The notes: generated by a model not told the origin, from the sequence alone. DNA of 12,647 nucleotides from Physocladia obscura (GCA_027596945.1 JADGJH010000992.1:1-12647); one strand, 5' to 3'; numbered from the stretch's first letter, positions 1-7,585 are shown. A program made the numbers and translations.

Positions 1-2
1 CT

Positions 3-355
3 TTAATTGTCCAGAGTGGTCTTGCAACAACTAATTACAGTTAGTATACACAAAACAGTCAGAATAAAAACACTCACCAACCACCAAATGAATATGAGCT
101 CTGATTTTTGAGAACCACAATAAAATCCGCAAAGTTTTCGATTTTAACTCCACCACTTTCGTTTTGAACAGCGCCAGAACTGTCAACTATTGCTTTGCCT
201 TTCAATTCCGGAGCCGCTGTTGCCCAGAGTGTTGATTTCAAATCAGCTGCAGTTCCATTGAATTCAACAATTGGAAGGGTTTTCGCATTCTTGTTCTTCT
301 GTGACTTATAGCACTTGACAATGGGAATCAGCTTCAGAGCAAACGTAGCAGACAT
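3..355 (-). CDS. unrecognised small protein, two exons (about 101 aa)
   Basis: The first exon runs from the ATG at 355 down to 78 and encodes 92 codons plus two bases. A donor GTGAGTG begins at 77, a canonical TACTAAC branch point lies at 46-40 and a TAG acceptor ends at 31, giving a 47-nt intron. Splicing joins a second exon (30 to 3) that adds a short tail containing three consecutive cysteines and ends at TAA. Without splicing the frame ends at a TGA inside the donor (76-74). I do not recognise the family. The protein begins MSATFALKLIPIVK, has a Lys/Asn-rich stretch near residues 17-25 and alternating hydrophobic stretches suggesting a small mixed alpha/beta fold. There is no signal peptide or clear membrane segment. 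The gene diverges from the zinc-cluster gene at 730 across a 374-bp spacer. That it is a real gene is likely from the strong intron signals; its function is unknown. Confidence 0.6.
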
Positions 356-729
356 ATCAGCTCCAAAAACAACACAAAATTAATTTTGTCCAAAAACGAC
401 AATATCAGTTGTTGAATGAATTTTCACTTTGATTAAACTCAAAAATAATACAGGAATACGAAACTCTGCAACAATGTTTATGTGTTTGCAAGTTGTTGAC
501 AGATAGTGAGGTTTACAGTATGAATTTAGCCAGAAAGATTTCGTGGAATGAAATAAATTAAGTGCCGACATCCAGTATGCAGTATCCACTCCAAGAACTT
601 CATACTAATGAGATTATTAAATTTTCTTGAAAGTGCAATATTTTGTCATAATTCAACATGTAATAATGATAAGCTCCGATAAATCTGTCTCACAGTTTTT
701 TTGACATTAAAAAATAGATATCACTTCAA
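356..729. promoter_or_regulatory. shared divergent promoter region
   Basis: This AT-rich spacer separates two divergent starts (355 on minus, 730 on plus), so it should hold both promoters. A GATAAG motif lies near 668-673, and a T-tract followed by an A-tract lies at about 698-716, shortly before the plus-strand ATG. No coding potential was supported. The 69-codon minus-strand frame at 380-589 looks like chance. Confidence 0.4.
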
Positions 730-1223
730 ATGGCATCAAAAAAGGTAGACCGTATCATGTGGAAGAGACCTTTGCCGTGTGAATACTGTCGAAATCGCAG
801 GTAGGCTTTTCACTTTCTCTCGTCGAATATTTACGACGAACAATCAGGAAGAAGTGTGATTATAGCAGACCAGCGTGTTCGCACTGTGCTCGACTCGGCT
901 TTACGTGCAAGTATACAACGGTCAAGAAAAGTTCTGCTGCCATCACTTGCGACAAAAACGCCGGTTCCAGTATTATTTGCACTTCCGCCGCCCACGTTTC
1001 CAAGCCCGAATCACACGAGTTGAATACCCCTTCAATTTCGCCTTCCTCTTCTAAATCGCAGTCATTCCGGCTGTTGTTGCCATCGAACGACTTTTGCAAA
1101 ACTGGTTCTCGGCTCAGTTTGACTCCGATTTTGACGTCTGAGCTTGATACGACGGAATCTGTTGCGGATTTTCAACAGATATTTGACAGGGCTGATCAGC
1201 GGCTGTTTTCGTCGAATTTCTGA
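730..1223 (+). CDS. short Zn(II)2Cys6 transcription factor, copy 1 (148 aa to first stop)
   Basis: Exon 1 is 730-800 (71 nt), the intron is 801-847 (47 nt, GTAGGC donor, CAATCAG acceptor) and exon 2 is 848-1223. The intron splits an Arg codon after its second base. The protein starts MASKKVDRIMWKRPLPCEYC and carries a textbook C-X2-C-X6-C-X6-C-X2-C-X6-C binuclear zinc cluster with cysteines at residues 17, 20, 27, 34, 37 and 44. This domain binds CGG-type half-sites as a nuclear regulator. No coiled coil or fungal-specific middle homology region is visible, and the protein is far shorter than typical members (500-1000 aa). The rest is Ser/Thr-rich. The frame ends at TGA 1221-1223, but the same frame then continues open and contains the C-terminal motif of copies 2 and 3, so this stop is probably secondary. 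It is either a truncated regulator or a recently disabled gene. Confidence 0.8.
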
Positions 1224-1370
1224 GTTAGGCAAAATATGCCGCATCAAGACGCCTCAATCGTTGATACTTCGTTCCACCGAAAACAGCTGCTTTTGGATGT
1301 ATTGATTGAATCGTTCAACCAAAATATTTGCGATAATATACAAGAGGAATATTTGGTTAATCAGAGCTGA
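1224..1370 (+). pseudogene. in-frame continuation of zinc-cluster copy 1 past TGA
   Basis: After TGA 1221-1223 the frame stays open for 48 codons until TGA 1368-1370. Codons at about 1290-1337 encode LLDVLIESFNQNICDN. This aligns with FLQVLVDSLDQSLNDF of copy 2 and FLCDLIYAFDQNVVED of copy 3, sharing the pattern [FL]L..L[IV].[SA][FL][DN]Q. Read through, the protein would have about 197 codons, close to its sisters (187 and 172 aa). No GT-AG intron that removes the stop and keeps this frame was found. A single C-to-T change of an Arg CGA codon would create this TGA. Stop-codon readthrough is a less likely alternative. Confidence 0.65.
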
Positions 1371-1488
1371 AGATTGCAGAACGGTTCTTCCTGCGTATAC
1401 GATTATATTTGAATGCTATAATTTGCTTCAAATAATTTTCAAAAGCTCGATTATATCCTATTTTATTTATTATTTTTTGGATTACACA

Positions 1489-1494
1489 AATAAA
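1489..1494 (+). terminator. candidate polyadenylation signal of copy 1
   Basis: AATAAA lies 120 bp after the second stop codon of copy 1 in very AT-rich sequence. Such hexamers are expected by chance in this composition, so the call is weak. Confidence 0.25.
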
Positions 1495-1821
1495 CTGATT
1501 TTATTTTTTAGAATGATTTTGTCGGTCTATCAAATTTAAGGAAAAAGCAAATTAATTGACGATAAAATAAAGAATAAAAATCCAGATTAGTTTTTAAAAT
1601 GTACACTTCCATGAAAATAGGCCCAATATTCTAAAAACTCGCAGATTTGGTGGGTGTCTAATTTACCATTAAAAACCAGATTTTTCTCAAATTTGGAGAT
1701 TCTATTTTGATCCACCTCAAAAAACTAAGAAATTCTGCTTAATATTTTCTGGATTATTTAGCATCGAATAAATGAGTGTATTTGCGGTATTTATGTGATT
1801 GAGACGCATTTTTGTTTGGTG

Positions 1822-1831
1822 GTCACGTGAC
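1822..1831. promoter_or_regulatory. E-box palindrome GTCACGTGAC upstream of copy 2
   Basis: A perfect 10-bp palindrome with a CACGTG core lies about 190 bp before the ATG of copy 2. Known fungal bHLH factors of the Cbf1/Pho4/USF type bind this core. A second CACGTG core is at 11659-11666. Use in vivo is inference. Confidence 0.4.
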
Positions 1832-1981
1832 AATTTAAGGCTCCGTCTCTAATTGAGCTTATTTTGACTTCACTTCTCAAAAACTTTGACATAAACAATT
1901 TGAGGTAATAAATTCTGTCAAATGTGTTGAAAGTTGGTTGAAAATTCATATTTCAGTTTGATATGCCCAAATTATTGTCTG

Positions 1982-1996
1982 AAAAAAAAAAAAAAA
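1982..1996 (+). promoter_or_regulatory. A15 tract before copy 2
   Basis: Fifteen consecutive A lie 23 nt before the start codon. Similar tracts occur before copy 3 and before the transporter start. Poly(dA:dT) tracts exclude nucleosomes in fungal promoters, and A-rich leaders are also common. Confidence 0.4.
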
Positions 1997-2019
1997 TCTG
2001 AGTAAACAGATTTATTATA

Positions 2020-2656
2020 ATGACAACCAAGAAGATTGACAGACTTTCGTGGAAGAGACGATTGCCATGCGAAGGTTGCCGAAGTCGCCGGTACAAATAA
2101 TAACAGTTTCTCGTCATGAATTTCATTATTCGTAACCGCCTTATTAAATCGTTGGTAAAACAGAAAAAAGTGCGATTATTTAAAGCCATCGTGTTCATAT
2201 TGTACCGGAAAAGGGCTGGCATGCGAGTATGTTCTCGCAAGCACTCGTGACAGAACTGGGACATTCAGATCTCGAAAAGCAAAACATACAGTTCACCCTC
2301 ACCATCCAAACCAACAGCAACAGGAAGTTAAGCTCGAGCCAGATTGTCGCGAAAGTTCCAGCGAGAAACACAACAGTATCGTTGGTATCAAAATCCGTAC
2401 ACCTGAACTGGATGCATCAAGTCTGCCTGATACCGAAAGGCCGCACCAGCAAGTTAAATTCCCAGATAGTCCTCCATCTGATGCTCACTTGCTGTCGATT
2501 TCGTCCGAGCCATTTCTGCAGGTTTTGGTTGATTCTCTTGATCAATCGCTGAATGACTTTGGACAAAATTGGCAAAGTGATTTGTCAAATTGTCAAAACA
2601 CCTTTTCGCAATTCACGTTTTTCAGTCGCGCTACTCATATCGAGTCGTTAAACTAA
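2020..2656 (+). CDS. short Zn(II)2Cys6 transcription factor, copy 2 (187 aa)
   Basis: Exon 1 is 2020-2090 (71 nt), the intron is 2091-2163 (73 nt, GTACAA donor, AAAACAG acceptor) and exon 2 is 2164-2656 (TAA). The spliced length is 564 nt, 187 codons plus stop. The protein begins MTTKKIDRLSWKRRLPCEGC, with zinc-cluster cysteines at 17, 20, 27, 34, 37 and 44, exactly as in copies 1 and 3. Basic residues follow the second cysteine, as in DNA-contacting helices of this family. A His/Gln-rich stretch lies near residues 66-76. The C-terminus has an acidic, hydrophobic, Gln-containing segment (FLQVLVDSLDQSLNDF, from residue 141) that resembles an activation domain. There is no middle homology region and no coiled coil. 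The real exon 2 frame differs from a longer-looking overlapping frame at 2229-2552, which is a shadow. It is the best-preserved member of the array together with copy 3. Confidence 0.85.
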
Positions 2657-3123
2657 TGGCAATTCTTGGTTTCCCGCTTCGTTAGAAGATGCTTGGGGTT
2701 TTCTGCGTTACTGCTTTAATCACATTGCATTCATAGAATTATTCTAGTATTATTGTTTTTGTTATAGTTTTTTTTTTTAGAAGTGCATTTTTGAGTCCTA
2801 AATAGATACCATTGAATTCTTTTTTATTTAGTTTTTATTATTAAAATGGCCTCCCTTAATAATCATTAGGGTAACACTTGATAATCATAATGAAAAAAAA
2901 CAAATTAAACTTACTTTAAACTATGCTCGGTAATTAGATATAAAAACTTATTTCTGTATTTCTATCTATAGTGATCGCCAAATTTTTTTAATGGGAATTA
3001 CTATGATTGGAGTTACCTATTTAATCAATTAAGAAATAATTAATCTCAAATAAAATAATACAGTTTATTTGTGCTGTTTTCTATTAGAAAAAAAAACAAT
3101 TTGCTAAACCTATTTTTTCCTTT

Positions 3124-3134
3124 CGGCCCAACCG
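3124..3134. promoter_or_regulatory. candidate zinc-cluster operator CGG-N5-CCG
   Basis: The sequence CGGCCCAACCG is an inverted pair of CGG half-sites spaced by 5 bp, 95 bp before the copy 3 ATG. Dimeric Zn2Cys6 proteins recognise such pairs, with a spacing specific to each factor. These paralogues lack a visible dimerisation coil, so self-regulation is only a suggestion. Confidence 0.35.
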
Positions 3135-3145
3135 CGCTTTCACAC

Positions 3146-3157
3146 GGGGGTTCCCCC
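3146..3157. repeat. short G5-TT-C5 inverted repeat
   Basis: GGGGGTTCCCCC forms a 5-bp hairpin in otherwise AT-rich promoter DNA, 12 bp beyond the CGG/CCG pair. It could be a C2H2 zinc-finger (stress-element-like) site. Nothing else supports a role. Confidence 0.3.
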
Positions 3158-3228
3158 ATGAAAAAAAAAAAAAAATCCAAGCAAAAAAAAAAAATTTATA
3201 TAGAAAGGAAGAAGCAACAACGGCAACT

Positions 3229-3875
3229 ATGACCACAAAAAAGATTGATCGTGAATCCTGGAAAAGAAGATTGCCTTGCGAATGCTGCAGAGCTCGCAGG
3301 TAAAGAAAAATCCCATCCTGAAATGTCTGTTTTTTGATTTTCTCCTGGCATTTTCTCACACTATTTTGCTTGAGCCGTGCCATCAGACTGCCGTTTTCAA
3401 AAATAATTAACCACTCCGCTTTCACAGAAAACGATGCGACTACCTGAAGCCTTCGTGTACATATTGCGCCAACAATGATATTATCTGCAAATACGTGGCT
3501 GCCAAGAAGTCTGGAAAGACGAAACAGCCAAAGCAACAACGTGTTGCTGGCAGCAACACACCGGAAATAATCACTGCCGAAACGAAGAATATTTTTGGCA
3601 TTGAGTCCATTTATACTCCTTCCAGCATGGCAGCAAGCAAGACACCCGAATTTAATTCTGAAGATTATGCGTTGATGCGGGATTTGTCTAACGCAGTGGG
3701 AGGGCAGATGCTTTTCCTTGCTCAAGAGGATTACTGCGAGTCGCCGCCGCAAAAGACAGTTGTTAATTCATTTCTTTGCGATCTAATTTATGCGTTTGAT
3801 CAAAACGTGGTCGAAGACAGTCTAGACCATCATCAATTTATTGTGTCCATTCCGCCGGGGATTTCATTGATCTGA
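3229..3875 (+). CDS. short Zn(II)2Cys6 transcription factor, copy 3 (172 aa)
   Basis: Exon 1 is 3229-3299 (71 nt), the intron is 3300-3427 (128 nt, GTAAAG donor, AATTAAC branch-like site, TTTCACAG acceptor) and exon 2 is 3428-3875 (TGA). The spliced length is 519 nt. The protein begins MTTKKIDRESWKRRLPCECC and differs from copy 2 at only 3 of the first 24 residues. Cluster cysteines are at 17, 20, 27, 34, 37 and 44, with an extra cysteine at 19. A Lys-rich stretch follows the cluster (residues about 49-60) and may be a nuclear localisation signal. The C-terminal motif FLCDLIYAFDQNVVED starts at residue 139. The protein is short and lacks the fungal-specific middle homology region. A long minus-strand frame across this gene is its shadow. 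Confidence 0.85.
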
Positions 3876-4772
3876 AGATTTTCCCACCAAGTACAGCAGG
3901 TGTATACTCAGATCATTTCGGTTTCCTGAGTTTATGTTTTTCTTTTAACTCTTGGTTATTTTGTAAATTGCGCTTTCTCTTCTATTACTATTGAGTTCAA
4001 AAAAGTATTGTATTGTATCTTTTTTTTAATTTTTTTTTTAAATCTTGATTCAATTTCTCTCAGAAAATAAAGAAATCTTAAACAACTGAATTTTGACATC
4101 TTTTGATGACTTTTCCTTTCTTGTTCTGCTGGTAAGGCTATTGTTTGTTCATAGTCCGTCATGGGTCGGTGTCGATAAGTTCATGTGACACTGGTCTGGA
4201 AAAAAAAAAAAAATTATGAAAAATGAGTGCCGACGGAACTTGAAACGTTATTGGAGACTGATTAAGTTAATCGTCACAATTTTTGAGGGATCTGGGACGT
4301 ACTTGAAAGGTTTTGCTAAAAGAGATGATATTATTTAGAAAATGGTAATGAAATGGTTGACATTAGGGTTTCGCAATTTGCTTGGAGAGAAATTTATCGT
4401 AGCTAGCAGTCTTTCACGAATCAATTACTCTTTGAATTTGAATAAATCGTTCAACATATTTTTTTGACGCAAGGCATAGTACTTCTACGCAACGTGATTC
4501 AGATATTCTGATTTCAGCAGAAGGGTTTATGCAAAAGGTCTGGAATCCCAAAGCGGCAAGCTGAACAGAAAAAATTTTTTTTTTGGAAAAATTAAACAAA
4601 AAATAATCGGCGATGTCCGCTTGCAATCTCAACTCATCATAAAATCAGCATCAGTATCAAATGCAATATCAAAGTGGATGCCACAAACGTAAATCCACCA
4701 CCGATTCGTAGTCGCGAATTCTATTGTCGTCTGAGGACAGCAAACAACAGATAAATAATATTCGAAAAATCC
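3876..4772. other. spacer after the zinc-cluster array
   Basis: This is AT-rich sequence with homopolymer runs. A possible AATAAA signal for copy 3 lies at 4067-4072. An A14 tract at 4200-4213 is followed directly by an ATG at 4216 opening a 40-codon frame to 4338, which begins MKNECRRNLKRYWRL. It shows no zinc cluster and I do not recognise it. Minus-strand frames at 3956-4162 and 4414-4632 lack convincing starts or composition. Confidence 0.35.
4067..4072 (+). terminator. candidate polyadenylation signal of copy 3
   Basis: AATAAA lies 191 bp after the copy 3 stop, next to T-rich runs. Plausible position, but a weak motif in AT-rich DNA. Confidence 0.25.
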
Positions 4773-4891
4773 ATGGCGGCTACAACAGCAGAAGCTGTAA
4801 AAACGAGCGAGCTAGCTACTGACGGTAATATTGTAAGGATTCGATTTCAGAAGCTGGAGTTGTGATTTAAAGCGGTGGCGTCAAGGCTGTT

Positions 4892-5209
4892 ATGATAAGT
4901 ATGGCAGTTTCGCAGGTGTGTTTTGTTGTTAGTATTGTTTTTTTAATTTTATGAATTCAAATATGCGTTGCCGTATTGTTTTCTGTTTTTTTTTTGTCTT
5001 TATTTACAGAGGTATTCAGAAATATTTCACAGTTGTTTGTTCATCATTCAACTGTTACAATTAAGAATCCAGCTTTTGGGTGTGTAAATATTTGGCTGGT
5101 TTTTTCGATACCCTTCTTGATGCTGAACACAGTGAAATATTTTCTGAAGTTGAAATCAAGTCGCAAAAAGAAGTTGTGTGTCGCACTACTGAAGATTTTG
5201 TGCATTTAG
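4892..5209 (+). CDS. possible small spliced ORF, unrecognised
   Basis: An ATG at 4892 opens eight codons ending in CAG followed by a good donor (GTGTGT at 4916). A pyrimidine-rich tract ends in TTTACAG at 5009, a convincing acceptor shape, for a 94-nt intron. Using AG at 5011 would join a frame ending at TAG 5209 (about 74 aa, with a hydrophobic segment followed by a basic KLKSSRKKK tail). Using AG at 5009 gives a 33-aa hydrophobic peptide. Neither product is recognisable. A separate 30-codon frame starts at 4773 (MAATTAEAVK...). Both could be chance. Confidence 0.2.
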
Positions 5210-5907
5210 AAATGTTGTTTTATTTGTCTTTCCATAAATGAAACTGACAGTGAAGTAATGAATTCTCGATGAAAGCAAAGTCTCAAAACTTCGGCAAATA
5301 CTTCCAAAGACTCTGGTAAACAGGGCTGCTGGTAGCTGTATTGGTTAGAGTTAACTAATTTTTCAATGATTAGAGTTTCAGATTGAAGAATGAGTTTAAG
5401 TTGAAGTGTAAGGTTTAAAACTTAATAAAGACTTTCTTTTATTTATAATGACTAGTAATAAAATGAGGGAAAGTGTTTGGGCTTACTACTTTTTTTCAAA
5501 ATTGAAACTGGAAAGCAATTGAAAATCATTTCAAAATTATTTGAGTTGTTTTTGAATACTTGAAAATAAAGAAAGCTTGAGATAATTCTGGAAAATTCTT
5601 GTAGAAAATTAGATTAAAAATCCAATTTACATCAGTCAGTCAAAACCATTGTAAATAAATGAGAAATTTGGTGTTGAGTGAGCATTCAAACCCTGATAAA
5701 TTTTTTTTTTTTGCATTATTTTCAAACCAAATGAATTCAGCTCTGCATTCAAACTCACCACAGTACTCACCACAGTGTATAACACATTTTAGTACTTGCA
5801 GAACACAAAAATTTAGAACTCCAGAGTTTTTAGATCTTCATTTATGTCTTTCTTCTACCAAAGAAACAATCTGCCACTTTTCCTACTTCATTCAACTAAG
5901 AAAGATC
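5210..5907. other. AT-rich spacer, left end of CpG-depleted block
   Basis: The last normally spaced CpG is at about 5292; from there CpG is almost absent. The interval holds a tRNA-like stretch (listed separately), a long T run at 5700-5712 and two tandem copies of ACTCACCACAGT at 5753-5776. Plus-strand frames here and beyond (5659-5973, 5844-6053) have no coding features. Confidence 0.4.
5322..5395 (+). pseudogene. tRNA-like remnant (possible tRNA pseudogene or SINE head)
   Basis: TAGCTGTATTGGTTAGAG at 5333-5350 closely resembles a tRNA D-arm/A-box. It is followed by TAATT-TTTCAAT-GATTA, which can fold as a 5-bp anticodon-like stem with a 7-nt loop. The T-arm/B-box is degenerate (GTTTCAGATTG), the D-stem has mismatches and the spacing between D-arm and anticodon arm is too long. 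It is therefore not a working tRNA. It could be chance. Confidence 0.2.
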
Positions 5908-6694
5908 TATTCTTTTTGCAAAGCTTCAAGTCTATTCTCTGCAAATTCATATCCTTGTTCAGCAGCCTTATAGTATTATTCCACAGCCAGTTTGTCATCT
6001 TTCAACACTCTCCCATTTGCATACATGCCACCCAGATTAGTTTGTGCAATTAAATCTTCCTGCTTAGTAGCCTTGCTGTACCATTCCACAGCCAGTTTGT
6101 CATTTTGCAACACTCCTCTCCCATTTTCATACATCAAAGCTAAACTTCTTTGTTCAATTGAATTTCCCTGCTCAGCAGCCTTGTGCTACTGTTCCGCAGC
6201 CAGTTTGTCACCTTTCAACAATCCTTCATCATTTTGATACATGGCACCCAAATTAATTTGCATTTCCCTGTTTAGCAGCCTTGCAGACCAATTACACAGC
6301 CAGTTTATCATCTTGCAACACTCCTCTCCCATACTCATACATACCAGCCAGACCAATTTTTCCATCTGCATTTCCCTGGTTAGCAGCCCTGCAGTACCAT
6401 TCAGCAGCCAGCTTGTCATCTTTCAAGACTCCTTTGCCATTTTGATACATGATGCCCAGGATTACTTGGGCCTCAGTATACCCCTTGTTTGCAGCTTGGA
6501 GAAAAAAATATCATTGCTGAGCTGTAATCTTGATTTACTTTATTGCCATTGTAATGAGTTAGTTCTTGTTGATAAAGTATTTTTGGTGACATACTACTTG
6601 ACTCAAATAGTGATAAATTTGCCACTGTAGGAGTTACAATATCAAAATCATATGCTTTTGAAGAAATTGCACCATCAGTGGCAAAAAGAGCAGC
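5908..6694 (-). pseudogene. decayed Sel1-like repeat protein
   Basis: Reading the minus strand across two frames gives six consecutive units of about 36 residues with the Sel1 signature. Examples are GKGVLKDDKLAAEWYCRAAN and GRGVLQDDKLAVEWYSKATK, with LGxMYxNG between helices. Sel1 repeats form paired-helix solenoids used as protein-binding scaffolds. An N-terminal leader of about 50 residues without repeats (6694 to about 6535) precedes unit 1, and the frame ends at TAG 5910-5908. Damage is clear: a frameshift in an A7 run at 6502-6508, a second frameshift with loss of a few codons in unit 3 (about 6268), and three internal stops at the usual Glu-Trp-Tyr positions of units 3, 4 and 6. No ATG opens the leader; an in-frame TGA lies just upstream. 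The overlapping plus-strand frames are shadows. Confidence 0.8.
5982..6440. repeat. 108-bp tandem repeats encoding Sel1 units
   Basis: The plus-strand phrase CACAGCCAGTTTGTCAT (or a close variant) recurs at 5982, 6087, 6195, 6295 and 6403. Spacings are 105, 108, 100 and 108 bp. The period equals 36 codons; the 105 and 100 spacings mark a lost codon and the frameshifted unit. Nucleotide identity between units is still high, suggesting recent tandem duplication before decay. Confidence 0.75.
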
Positions 6695-6815
6695 CAATCA
6701 GATAAACACATTGTTATTAATAAAGAGCTTAAAATTTAAAGGAATCACTGATACAAATGCATTTATTTGGCAATAAAAATGATTAATTAAAAATTCAATT
6801 CAAAGCAAAAAATCA

Positions 6816-7585
6816 TTGGCAACATGTTCAGAACCAGTCTACAGATTTGTTACACTTTGGGAAAGTGGACTAACTGGTGAAGATCTCCCAAAGTATACAA
6901 AATTGTATGTTGATAAACAGAAGGAAGGAGTGTGGACATTAGATTCTCTCACTGATCAAAAACTTGCAACTCCAAATATCCAGAATCAGGGAGCACAATC
7001 AAAGTTGTTCTCATCATCCATTCTTGTAGTATTTTGAATGGAGTAACATATGCTGAAGTAGAGAAATGCTTGCAAAAGCATCAAATTGTTGACCACACAG
7101 GTGCTCCAACAAATTTTACAGTCTCCAGCCTTGCAAAAAGATTGGAGGAGAAGTGGGCAGGCTGATTTAAAGCATATAGCAGTGTATAGAATTGGTATGC
7201 TCAACACTGTTTGGACAGGCTTACTTGTTTAGAAGTGCTTGTTGAGTCAGGTCTTCTGTATGAGCTTAGTTCACATTTTTGTCCAAGACCTGTCAGTAAT
7301 CTATGTGCATTGCAAGATCTTTCAAATCAATATCAGATTACTCTTGGTAAAAACAGTGCACATTAAATTGATCTGGAAAAATTTGAAGTGTCAATTGAAA
7401 ATCGTGCAGAATGAGTTGCAATACAAAAGAGTTTATAAACAAACACAAGACAGTGCAAAACACTCCAGGATTGCTTCAAGATGGATCTACTGCATTCAAT
7501 GCTCAGTATTAATGCTGAAAACAGAGTCAAAGATCAATTTAACTTGGGGCATCATGAAGAAGAAGATTTATATGGTTTGAATTGA
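6816..7585 (+). pseudogene. decayed protein-coding gene of unknown family
   Basis: Coding-like sequence can be followed through three frames on the plus strand. It starts near 6816 (ATCSEPVYRFVTLWESGLTG), shifts frame near 7035 to NGVTYAEVEKCLQKHQIVDH and on to RLEEKWAG, and shifts near 7160 to ADLKHIAVYRIGMLNTVWTG. A further shift near 7230 leads to EVLVESGLLYELSSHFCPRP and an acidic end (HHEEEDLYGLN) at TGA 7583-7585. At least three stops interrupt the last part, and no ATG marks the start. I do not recognise the family. The gene converges with the transposase, leaving a gap of only 26 bp, so both may belong to one element or nested elements. Confidence 0.55.

Larger units (their letters stand above)
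1371..2019. other. spacer between zinc-cluster copies 1 and 2
   Basis: This is AT-rich DNA without a supported gene. The 77-codon plus-strand frame overlapping 1306-1539 has AT-rich, low-complexity codons and looks like 3' untranslated sequence. The interval holds a candidate AATAAA signal, one E-box palindrome and an A15 tract just before copy 2, each listed separately. Confidence 0.4.
2657..3228. promoter_or_regulatory. spacer and promoter of zinc-cluster copy 3
   Basis: No gene is seen. The sequence is very AT-rich up to about 3110. A short GC-rich island follows (3119-3157) with a CGG/CCG inverted pair and a G5-TT-C5 hairpin, then two A tracts (3161-3175, A15; 3183-3194, A12) that end 34 nt before the ATG of copy 3. 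Confidence 0.45.

Noticed and set aside
1306..1539. 77-codon plus-strand ORF
   Set aside because: It is a different frame from the copy 1 continuation, with low-complexity AT-driven codons.
2229..2552. 107-codon plus-strand ORF inside copy 2
   Set aside because: It is a different frame of exon 2. The true frame continues from the zinc cluster and is open to 2656.
3084..3752. 222-codon minus-strand ORF
   Set aside because: It crosses the promoter, exon 1, intron and exon 2 of zinc-cluster copy 3 in antisense; poly-F and poly-K runs come from the A tracts.
730..3875. UGA used as a sense codon (alternative genetic code) to explain copy 1
   Set aside because: Copy 3 ends at TGA with no conserved sequence after it, and Trp is encoded by TGG throughout. 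A single mutation or readthrough is simpler.
4640..4870. Fourth, decayed zinc-cluster copy
   Set aside because: I looked for the KKxDRxxWKR and six-cysteine pattern after the A14 tract and around 4650-4870 and found none.
5753..5776. Two tandem 12-bp copies of ACTCACCACAGT
   Set aside because: Only two units, with no coding or regulatory context; likely a small slippage duplication.
5982..6440. CRISPR-like array
   Set aside because: The regular spacing comes from 36-codon Sel1 units with similar sequence throughout; there are no unique spacers, and the context is eukaryotic.
5844..6630. Overlapping plus-strand ORFs rich in Ser/Cys/Leu
   Set aside because: They are antisense shadows of the Sel1 repeats, and their periodicity follows the 108-bp repeat.
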